Origin: Strobilurus pachycystidiatus
Taxonomy: Eukaryota; Basidiomycota; Agaricomycetes; Agaricales; Physalacriaceae
Direction: 5' to 3'
Length of the DNA stretch: 64,000 nucleotides
Assembly (NCBI GenBank): GCA_019915135.1
Contig: JAHLMK010000001.1
Location: 3,038,001 to 3,102,000 of the forward strand
Below, piece by piece: positions 47,101-55,993 of the stretch. The notes under the pieces were generated by a model. That model was not told where the DNA came from. It worked only from the letters and a program-made list of their open reading frames with translations, and ran no database searches. A program made the translations under genes and the position numbers. Positions within the stretch are counted from its first letter, which is position 1; each line of letters begins with the position of its first letter.

Positions 47101-48109
47101 TAACTGTATTACGAATGGATCAAATTTAAAGGAATTTGATTTATTCGTCTTTTCCAAGCGGGCTCAGCCAACTCACAGCCTGCTATATACCCATTAGGAA
47201 GGCGGCTACCATATTTAGACACACGCCCCCTATCATGGCTTTGATCTCGACTCTCGTATCCTTACTTAACTTAGTCTCCCTCACACACGACCACCCACTG
47301 GAGCATACAGGTCATCCGAGTCTGCACCCACCCCAACGTTGACGACAATTACAATTGACTGGCAGCAGCGCGGATATGAAATGCGGCATAGCCAACGCAG
47401 ATGGACCCGACTTGGGCGTGGGCCACTGAGACTGAGGAACCAGCCGCCGGAATTGGGCAGAGGCAGGCGCACAGAGTGCGAGAACTTGTAGCAGGCAAAC
47501 AAGGTGCTCTGAACGACACCTCCACTCTTCATTGACTCATAACTTGCCTCAATAGCAACTATCACGGGCAGGTCCTTGTGGAACTCAGACGCATCACGGA
47601 GCATGGGCTGTAGAGGACTGGACGAGGGTCTTTGGCGTCGAGGTGAGTCTTTCTTTCCTTTGTTCTGTCTATATTAATGACACGCGGCCAGCACGTCGCC
47701 TTCAAGACGCGTATAATAAGCGCGTATCGCGCCATCTGCATCAACTAAGTCCCTATCTACGAATGCCGCCTCCAACATCACCACGACAGGGCCTTACTGG
47801 ACATTCTCCCCCCATTCTCCCAGCGCGTGTTGCGAAATACGTGTCGGTGTGAGGGAGATATTGGACTTGTCGAGTCCGGTGGGACATAGCGGGTACTTCT
47901 TCTTAGTATACAGCTCCCTCTGTCTTCCTCGCCGCCACACTACCCTTTTGTCTCCCAAATCATCAAGTCTTCTGACCAATAGGCGTTGATATCACTCCAA
48001 TAGAAGCTCAAGGTTGCAGACACAAACGAGCAAAGCAAAATCGTCGACGCTATCTGTGCGCGAGGATTCGAGATGATGGCTCATCGGTAAGTTATCTGCA
48101 TAAGCTTTC
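47101..48109. other. unassigned sequence between pseudogene and LINE
   Basis: A minus-strand stretch (47281-47604) has some protein-like character (SEFHKDLPVIVAIEASYESM) but no family that I recognise and no intact gene structure. It is probably a decayed gene fragment. Confidence 0.3.
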
Positions 48110-50645
48110 TTTTTTTTTTTTTTTGAGGAACGTTAGATAGCTAGAATTAGAAACAATGTTAATAATTGTCGCCCGTTGAGATGAGCCAGGAAATTGAAAC
48201 CAAGCTGTATTAGAGAGCCTCATGGAGGAAATGCGTATGCACTGACACCAAAACCGGCCTTTGTGTGGGACTTGAATCGTCGCTATTGTCTCAGGTAACT
48301 CATAGAGTTCACCATCATTGACAAGCGACTTAACCATTCAGGTTACACCCACTATAACCCCCTTCTCTCTGATCCAATCGTCGGGCAAGTTGTCCTCATC
48401 CAGGAGGACACCGCTCCAGGTGCTGAGCACCAGGGCCTTGTTGATTGCTTTTTTAGCGTATCGAAGCTCGTCAGCCATCATTCTGTCTAGTGTGAGTCGT
48501 GTATTCATTGCATAGATCCATCTGTTCCTGACTTCCCTCACCGAAGCCGCATCACTGCCGTCACAGACCCTGGCGTTCCTGATTTTCCAGATCAGGTGGG
48601 CTGATTCTGATATCAGGATCCTTCGGAGTCTAGAAGCGCCTCTGTCAGGTTTGTTTTGATCCCCAACTTTGTATGAGCCGCAGGCGAGTAAGCTCCCCAT
48701 CGACATGTTCAGCTCTTCTCCAGTCTTCATCTTCCATAGCTCGGATGCCATCTCCCATACATGGCTTTGGCCTGGAACTTCGCATTCGAATAGGATGTGG
48801 TTCATAGTCTCGATTACCCCACAATGTGAGCATGTAGCTCTGTCTCGGAAGTCCTGTGTCATAAGCCAATAGTTCCCGACTTTGTAGCCGTCGTGCATCG
48901 TCATCCATAGGAAGAACCGGGCGCTTCTGGAGAAGTCCTTGCACCGGACAGAATTCCATATCACATCTTTTGTTGGCTCGTCCGCTTCGTCGTCTGCGCC
49001 GCCTGCCATTGCTAAGTTCATGTTTCGGGTGGTTCCAGACCTCTCAAGTTTTTCTTGGTACTTTTCTTTGCTCATTTTGATGTTTCTGATAGCTTTATAG
49101 GCTTTGGATTGTGTCATTTTGGATAGTTTCATTCCGTCGCTGACGGTTCCTCTAGTTATGATATGGTTCGTTAGATTGCGGGCTACTTTATTGCACCCGA
49201 TATTGGCAAGTTTATCCGCTTCCTCGTTGCCTTCCACGCCTGAATGTCCTTTCACCCATTCGAAGTGGGTATCGCCTGATCGTTGTCGAAGTTTGGATAC
49301 TATAAGCGATACTAGGTGAGCGTTGGCTGTGTTTTGGAAGCCGTCATCTTCCGCTTTGGATAGGCAAGATGTGAATGAGTCGATGACATATTTTGAGTCT
49401 GTCTTGATTCTGAGGTCGACGTCGAGTGGGACCGAATCGATGGCTTCCTTCGTACCAAGGAGTTCAGCCACTTGATTCGTTGGTTTCATATTCTTCGGGA
49501 CCCTGATGGATTTGTTTCGGCGGTCGCCTTTTCCAAAGAAGACACCCGCACCCGCTCTTGCATTCTTTTTGTTGACATTCTTAGCCGAACCGTCTGTGTA
49601 GACGACGACTTCAATGATGTGTTCGCGTCTTGGAGGGGGTTTCACTGGTAGGAGTTCGTTGAGTGTTTTCTTGGGGAAGATTCTGAAGGCGTCCGCTAGG
49701 GTGCCAGCAAGGGTGATTCTGTTATCAAATTTGCGGTTGACCACCCCAGTTTCTCTCTCTGCTTCGACGTCGATGAGTTCATCCTCGTCATCTGAGTCGA
49801 GTTCCGTATCTTCCGGCAGGATTCTTGTGAGTGGATTCCATTTTGCGGGAAGAGAGGAGAGGATTTCACGCGCTCTATCTAGGCAACGAGCGGGATCGCC
49901 ACACGAGGTATCGGTTCTGATTGACGAGCAGACGTTGCATTTGCATCGCTTCAATCTCGAGTGGTTAGCCTGGCTGGTAAGCTTCACAAACGTCTCAGCG
50001 TCTCCGACGGTTTCAAGACCGTGGTTAGATCTCAGGCATTTGCTGGCGCCCGCATTGAACATGGATTTCGAGGCGTTAGATTTGATGTGGAACCATAGGG
50101 GCATCTCTCTGAGGATGTCGCGGGAGGGAGCTAGGGCGTCGAGTCTAATATTGTATTTGGAAGCTGTCTTCATCATCGAGAGCAGATCGTCGGGCAGTTG
50201 GGTTGGGCAAGTCTTCCATGACTACAGGTAGACGGAAAGTAGGTCGTCAGTATTCAGATTACTGTCTTCTGATCGGATATAGTGCATCATGAGCGCATCG
50301 GCCGCCGTTGCCCATAGAGGTCTGTTAGGGCCAAAGTTTAGGTATGATTTGAGCCACATTACATTGATGGCTTCGTTCCTCGATTCAATGTCTAGTAGTT
50401 TCCTGCCGCCCGCGGCAAACGGTGCGTAAATAGTTTCTTTGTTCACAGTGACATTAGTTTTCTCAGCCCAGATGAATCGTCTGGTTCGCTTTTCTGCTCT
50501 AGCTTCTACTTCCTTCGGCATTCCTTGGACCTTTGCCGGGTATTGCGTTATGCCGCCAATCATCATCAAGGTAATCAGTCTCCGTCCTTCCATAGTTGGG
50601 TGGCCCTTCTCCCATGAGTCGAGCGCGGTATAGAGATCTTCACGA
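48110..50645 (-). mobile_element. 5'-truncated LINE with RNase H and zf-RVT
   Basis: A run of 15 T (48110-48124) on the plus strand is the 3' poly(A) tail. The coding part (next entry) holds only the region after the RT core, so the element is 5'-truncated near 50645. It is a different subfamily from the LINE at 39746 but has the same domain order. Both insertions are on the minus strand. Confidence 0.82.
48338..50633 (-). pseudogene. LINE ORF2 C-terminal part with one in-frame stop
   Basis: The frame DSWEKGHPTMEGRR... to KSYLNFGPNRPLWATAAD is the post-RT connection. It is interrupted by a single TAG at 50222-50224 and continues in the same frame to 48338. The RNase H domain is well kept: VVVYTDGSAKN (catalytic D), QVAELLGTKEAID (E), LRIKTDSKYVIDSF (D) and WVKGHSGVEGNEEADKLAN. 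It is followed by a zf-RVT motif (CSHCGVIETMNHILFEC). RNase H and zf-RVT look intact. The RT core and endonuclease are absent, so the copy is dead but fairly young. Confidence 0.8.
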
Positions 50646-50849
50646 GTTATTGTGTTTGCGGATCATCCGCGGTTCGAACCGGTCTTCTGAACCGGGGATC
50701 ATTGTCAAAAGTGCGGATCATCTGAACCGTGCGGATCTTTAGTAGAGTTAAGGTTTATTCAATCCTGACGCGGATCTAATGTCCAAGTATCCGTAGGTGA
50801 TCCGTTAAATCTAAATAATTATTCGGCCAATAATACCTATCCGTGAACA

Positions 50850-50940
50850 AAATGACCCCCGCAAGCGTTGAACCCGCGGAGCTCTAGACCATTTTTTGGT
50901 GTGTGACGCACCAAGGGCACTAACCGTTGGGCCAAATGGC
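50850..50940 (-). repeat. tRNA-related sequence, possible SINE head
   Basis: Read on the minus strand, GCCATTTGGCCCAACGGTTA resembles a tRNA D-arm with a pol III A box. GGGTTCAACGCTTGCGG resembles a T-arm with a weak B box. The acceptor ends do not pair, so it is not a working tRNA. The layout is like the 5' head of a tRNA-derived SINE. Confidence 0.35.
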
Positions 50941-50964
50941 AGTGAATGCCTTAAATGTTCTGAC

Positions 50965-51029
50965 AAGATGATGTGCCGTCAGATGTATTGTAATCAAAAA
51001 GATACACGATGTAAAAAAAAAAAGATGAT
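50965..51029 (+). repeat. short poly(A)-tailed insertion with 8-bp direct repeats
   Basis: AAGATGAT at 50965-50972 and again at 51022-51029 flanks about 49 nt that end in a run of about 11 A (51013-51023). This is the footprint of a very short, 5'-truncated retroposed piece. Confidence 0.4.
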
Positions 51030-51219
51030 ATAATTGGCGTCCAAGATAAAGGTCGGCGGCGTAGAGGGTAAAGTTCAAAAATCAAAATAGAATGTCCGTG
51101 GTGTTACACTACTCAAGTACGAAGTCCGTGAGGTACAAGGGGAGGACATCCAAAAACCTGATAAAAACATCTCACATAATGATATGCGAGGCGGTGACAC
51201 GCTTTATGCGCGCCTGAGC

Positions 51220-53026
51220 CTAGAAACCGAGAATTTTGCGATTTCTAGATAAGACTCGAAGCCGAAATGCACGATACATCTAACGAGAGACCATAAGATT
51301 GCCAGTGATAATACGGAGACCTCATTAGGGCAAGAATGAGCCTCCAGGAGAAATTCATCTTCGAATATCACCATCCAAAGTGCCCACTTGATTTATCAAG
51401 TCAACATCACGTACGCATTCTTAAAGAAGACTCGTCTAAGAAACGAACTCGAGTTCCAAGTAATTCGGACTTGACTTTGTCAGTATTGTTCATGGACGAT
51501 TAGAGTTCGATTAGCTCACTTCCTGACGATAAGTAGAATGGGGTTAAGCTACAGAATGGTCTAGGTCAGCATAAATGGGGATGAAAGCCCAGTAATGTTA
51601 TCACAAGATACGACTATCCCCTTGGAATTCTAAGTCTAGAACCCACGATAGCACAAAATCGAGTAACAGCCGAGCTATTCGAAGAAGCCAATAAAGATAA
51701 AGATGATCAAGTGTTCTTCATGAATAATCCGCAGTATGCCAAGAGTGTTAAGAATCAAGAAGCCAAGCTTCTTCAGATCTCAGGTGATTAAATCTGACCT
51801 GAAATCAGTAGAGATTGGAACAAGCAGACAGATTGCGAACAACAAGTCAACGATCTACCATGGATCTTAGAGTGGATTCTTAAGCGAAATGAAGCTCTAG
51901 ACTCAATCAGATAATCGAGACTGAATTGGTGACGCAATCTGAAGAATCCGAGTCGCAAAGAAGCATTCAGAACAATTAAGAGCCAAGAGAAGATGAACCC
52001 CATGTGATAGATTCGACCAATAGCACGCAAGGATGTTGCAATCCGAGCTTGAAATTAGTCAACGTGGATCAACTCTAGAGGGTTCGTCATGAATAAACTG
52101 GCATAATAAGGAAATGGAAGCGCCTAGACTGGTGTCTACAGCGCGGAAATTAACTCCAAGTGGCTATTAGTTAGTAAGTTAAGATTAGTGTACAGTAGGG
52201 ACCCGTTTGTATAAAAGAAGTGTCGGTACAGTATAGTAGTTTAGTTTAGTGACCCGCAGCCACGAGCCTACAAAGCTCTACTGTAGTAATCTATCTCTGT
52301 ACAAAATCGAATTCGATTTGCACGCACCCAAAGAAACTCGAATTCGAGTCAAACCTAAGAACCAAAGAACAAACCTAAAGCACTAAGAGCAAGGGTTTAG
52401 AACAAAAGTGAACTTAATCGAAGAGCAAAGTTCCTTGAATTCAACGTACTAGAGGCGGTGTTTCTGAGTATAGTATCTCCCTAGAGACACTACAGAGACT
52501 TTGCAGTCTGAGCCAGCCTTTCCCTAGAGAGGACCGTTCAGTCGCGAAAAGCGTTAACCAGCATAACCTCTTGAGAGTTCAAGTGCAATTCGAGCACGAT
52601 TTGGTCTAAAACCCACGCAAACACTAAAACTCAAAGAATAAGCTCCTACCGAGGTTATAAGAAACATACCAAGTGTGGCAGTAGACTATTGTGTTCTTGA
52701 TACAACCCCTCCAGCGCGAGGATTGTGAAAGTCGCATAGTTTAAGTTCAGTCAGAGGCTTGTGTATTGTTCCCTGAAAACCGGACGATTTGTCAATCGGT
52801 CAAAATCCCTACCACCCCCTTCAAACTCGCACTTTGTGCACACCCACGTTTCTGTTACGCAAGAACCTTGTTTTTCAAGTGTAGTGTTGTAGTAAATCAA
52901 GCTCGATTTTCTATTGCAAAAACCCAATATTCCAAAAACCGCAGAAACCTTACTCTCATTCAGAGTATTAAGAGTTGTGTTGTTTGTTAGGTGTGATTCT
53001 ACGCCTCTAAAATAACGTGCACATCA
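51220..53026 (+). repeat. 5' LTR (left border approximate)
   Basis: It shares landmarks with the solo LTR at 42895. TATAAAAG at 52210-52217 would be the promoter. The right end is gtgcacatca at 53026, followed by the candidate primer-binding site. The left end could be up to about 130 bp further left. A perfect palindrome AAATCGAATTCGATTT lies at 52304-52319. Confidence 0.6.
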
Positions 53027-53032
53027 ACTTTT

Positions 53033-53049
53033 TGGAGCCCACCGCGAGG
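53033..53049 (+). promoter_or_regulatory. candidate primer-binding site
   Basis: TGGAGCCCACCGCGAGG lies six bases after the LTR end and starts with TGG, as expected for pairing with a tRNA 3' CCA end. The tRNA was not identified. Confidence 0.5.
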
Positions 53050-53465
53050 GGGTCCTATATTTTGATCAACCAAATCGGTGGTCTTTATATCCAAAAACGT
53101 CTAAGAAAGGCAGACAGTCTGCTAAATACACCCGAAGTCAACTAGACGCAAACCCGGAAACACCACCGGTTGCTAGTGGATCTCGAATTGCTCCTGAAGA
53201 ATCTGAACTACAAAGTGTCCAAGTAGGAACTAGAAGTTTAAGAAAGAACAGACCACGGGTAGGAGCCCTATTCAACGATCAACCAGAAAAAGTACGGGAA
53301 AAAGTTCGCAGGTTAGCTGAACATCCCCCGCCAATTCGAAGAAGATTAGCTCCTAGAAAGAGTTATTCTGATCTTGAACAATCCGAACTCGAATTTCTAC
53401 TTTTAAGCCGAGCCTTAGAAAACTACCAAGATCTTTTAAACATTCCTACGTTTATACCTCCAAGA

Positions 53466-54848
53466 ATGACTACTGTTCGAGCGCTAGTCATCGATGAATT
53501 TCCTTCTCTGAAGTGGAGAGAAGACATAAAAGACAAAAAGATACCCAAGTATGGCACCAGCAATGCGCCAAACTTCAATGGAAAATCGGAAAACATAGCC
53601 GATTTTCTAAGGGTGATTGAACAAATCATTGGCGAGTCTGGTATTACGGATGAAGGCACGATGATTGAAATCGCGTGTAACTTTGTGCCAGAAACCATTC
53701 GAGACCAATGGTTAAATATGCCTACTTTCATTAGAGGAGAGTGGAAAGAATTCAAGTCGGCTTTGTTGTCTAGCTATAACAGAGGCAAAGATGACACCAA
53801 GTATTCTCTAGACGATCTAGAGGATGCTATTGTCAAATTCGAAAAACGGCCTGTTGACCACAAAGACAGGTGGAATGTTTTTCAAAGAGAAGTACTGCAC
53901 ATATTGCGGTACTTAGTTAAGAAGGGTGAAATCACGGACAAGAAAGCCGTGGAAAGAATCCAAGACTGTGTAACAAATGCAGTTTGGGCCAGTACTACTG
54001 GTCATTTAAGAACCAACAAACCGGCAGCAACAACGGTGTTGGATTGGTACAACAACATCACCAATGTTGTAGGCGCTATTACCAGCGTGTTGGAAGAAAC
54101 GGCAGTCTATAGGACCAAAGGGTCCCACAAGACAGAAACCGGTACTTCAAGAGTCAAGACTGAAGATTTGACGGATACCAATAGTGCACTCAATGCACTA
54201 AGGGATATCCTGATACAATCAGAAAAAGCTAGAGAAAAAGATCGAGTAGAGATGGCGCGCGAGAAGGAAGAAAATCAAAAGAATCATCAACGATTCCTTG
54301 ATACAATCAACGCTTCCTTGTTGAATGCGAGAACAATGAATTACCAAGATACCAATTCGATCTCGAATTTTGTTCAATCGGCACCTATCACTGTTCAACC
54401 GCCTATGGGTACGAACAGATCCAACCAGATACCCTATACGGGAGGGAACACTGCAAATCCGACTCGAATTTTGCAGAACCCTAACCGTCTGGTACCAGCT
54501 GGTCAAACTACGTCGTATTCACAACCCGGGCGCTGCTTTTTCTGTGAAGAACCTGGTCATATGCGTGATCAGTGTAAGAAAAGATTTGACTTGCAAACGG
54601 AAGGTTGGCTAGTGATTACGGAAGCCAACTGGGACTTTTTCAACAATGGCCTTCCGATTTTAAGAAAGGAAAGGGCTGGTGGAAAGTCACCTTTGCAACA
54701 GGTTCTTAAGTACAAAGAAGATAGTCTTCGAGAAGTTAAAGCGCAAACCACTATTGGGCAAACGGATGACTTCGCACCAGAAGACATGCGTTTGGATACC
54801 TCGTATGCAAATACTATGGTACCTCACAATCAAGGGGGTTTCAACTGA
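53466..54848 (+). CDS. Gag (capsid/nucleocapsid) of the Ty3-type element
   Basis: 460 residues from the first ATG. The capsid-like part is TSNAPNFNGKSENIADFLRV to ETIRDQWLNMPTFIRGEWKE, the retrotransposon Gag fold, which forms the particle. A charged coil (SEKAREKDRVEMAREKEENQ) follows. Near the end is a CCHC zinc knuckle, C-FF-C-EEPG-H-MRDQ-C. The same frame is open without a stop back to about 53016 but has no ATG there, so the true N-terminus may lie upstream. It ends at TGA 54846-54848, directly after the heptamer G-GGT-TTC. Confidence 0.85.
   Translation: MTTVRALVIDEFPSLKWREDIKDKKIPKYGTSNAPNFNGKSENIADFLRVIEQIIGESGITDEGTMIEIACNFVPETIRDQWLNMPTFIRGEWKEFKSALLSSYNRGKDDTKYSLDDLEDAIVKFEKRPVDHKDRWNVFQREVLHILRYLVKKGEITDKKAVERIQDCVTNAVWASTTGHLRTNKPAATTVLDWYNNITNVVGAITSVLEETAVYRTKGSHKTETGTSRVKTEDLTDTNSALNALRDILIQSEKAREKDRVEMAREKEENQKNHQRFLDTINASLLNARTMNYQDTNSISNFVQSAPITVQPPMGTNRSNQIPYTGGNTANPTRILQNPNRLVPAGQTTSYSQPGRCFFCEEPGHMRDQCKKRFDLQTEGWLVITEANWDFFNNGLPILRKERAGGKSPLQQVLKYKEDSLREVKAQTTIGQTDDFAPEDMRLDTSYANTMVPHNQGGFN
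54836..54842 (+). promoter_or_regulatory. predicted -1 frameshift site, gag to protease
   Basis: In gag frame the codons read GGG GGT TTC, so G-GGT-TTC fits X-XXY-YYZ. Slipping back one base enters the protease frame, which is open from here. Three bases downstream, TGAGCTT (54846-54852) can pair with AAGCTCA (54886-54892). An inner palindrome AAGATAC-A-GTATCTT lies between them. Confidence 0.6.
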
Positions 54849-54853
54849 GCTTG

Positions 54854-55993
54854 ATGAAGGAAGAAGATACAGTATCTTTACCGGAAAGCTCATACGCTGT
54901 TAATACTCGAAGTCAGAATAAGAATCAGAACGGTTTACAATTCGAAACCAAAATGCCTAAGACTACAGTACCGACTAAGACGGTATGGCCAAGACAGAAG
55001 GTCACGGTAGAAATACCAAAGCGACCTACTACAACAGTTCAACCTAAGCAAGTTAGCTTTGAAGATAAAGGTAAAGAAGACAGTTCATCTGACGAAGAGT
55101 CAGAAGGTGGGGAAGTTGAAAAGCAAGTAAAAGACGCTGCTAATCAACCGGAACCGAAAATCGAACTCGATTTACCTAAATCTTCCACGGTAGATTCAAC
55201 TCTACCTAAAATAGAAAAGTTCAAGTCGTACAAAAGAAAATCGGAAATCGATTTGCTTCTTGAAGAAAATCCTCAATGGAAAGAAGCTTGGAAGGAACTT
55301 TTACCAGAGAAGTTACTTGCAACTAACATTGAGTGGCGAAAGAACCTAGAGAAATTGTTAAAGACAAGGAATGTTAAGACTACCTCTAAGCATGTCTATT
55401 CGATTTCACAAATCGAGTCTGAAGAGGTCCCTAAAGGGTCAATAGTCGTACAAGATCCTATAGAACAATTTTTCAACACGACGCAATTTCAAGGACCATA
55501 CCATGTCTCTAAGTTGTACATGGCACCAGAAAGTGTAGACCTCAGAACCCTATGGTTAAGAATCAACCATGGAAATCGAAAAGAGTGTCTCCTAGACGGG
55601 GGATCACAGATTGCCTCGATGTCTCTCAAGACAGCATTTGAGCTCGGTTTAGCGTACGACCCAAGTTTTAAGATCACTATGGAAAGTGCAGATAAAGGAA
55701 GAACGGTAACATTAGGCTTAGCGCGAAATGTACCGGTAAACTGTGAAGGAATCGTGTATTACCTTCAGTTTCACATTCTACAAGATCCTGCCTATGACAT
55801 TCTACTGGGTAGACCGTTTGAGACTGTGTCTCAAGCAAGCCTACAAACGTCGGCGGCCGGTCTAACCACAGTAACTGTTGTAGACCCAGGGAATGGCCAA
55901 AGAATGACTTTACCCACTTATGCAAGGGGTCAGATACCAAGTCATCAAACTAAGGCTGAACCCGTGGGTTTTCACCCAAACTCGAGGACTTGA
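54854..55993 (+). CDS. retropepsin-like aspartic protease ORF
   Basis: This frame is -1 relative to gag. It is open from the gag slippery site, with a first ATG at 54854. The N-terminal half is charged and low-complexity (SSSDEESEGGEVEKQ). The C-terminal half has ECLLDGGSQIASMSLKTAFE, where D-G-G/S is the protease active-site region with Gly in place of the usual Ser/Thr. This is followed by MESADKGRTVTLGLARNVPV and YDILLGRPFE, the ILG motif of Ty3-type proteases. The frame stops at TGA 55991-55993, 19 bases after a second slippery heptamer. It could be translated as a Gag-Pro fusion or, less likely, from its own ATG. Confidence 0.75.
   Translation: MKEEDTVSLPESSYAVNTRSQNKNQNGLQFETKMPKTTVPTKTVWPRQKVTVEIPKRPTTTVQPKQVSFEDKGKEDSSSDEESEGGEVEKQVKDAANQPEPKIELDLPKSSTVDSTLPKIEKFKSYKRKSEIDLLLEENPQWKEAWKELLPEKLLATNIEWRKNLEKLLKTRNVKTTSKHVYSISQIESEEVPKGSIVVQDPIEQFFNTTQFQGPYHVSKLYMAPESVDLRTLWLRINHGNRKECLLDGGSQIASMSLKTAFELGLAYDPSFKITMESADKGRTVTLGLARNVPVNCEGIVYYLQFHILQDPAYDILLGRPFETVSQASLQTSAAGLTTVTVVDPGNGQRMTLPTYARGQIPSHQTKAEPVGFHPNSRT
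55966..55972 (+). promoter_or_regulatory. predicted -1 frameshift site, protease to pol
   Basis: Protease-frame codons GTG GGT TTT contain G-GGT-TTT, a canonical X-XXY-YYZ heptamer. A -1 slip leads into the pol frame, which has no ATG until about 56184. Three bases downstream, CCAA-A-CTC (55976-55983) can pair with GAGTTGG (56008-56014), leaving one bulged A. Confidence 0.62.
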
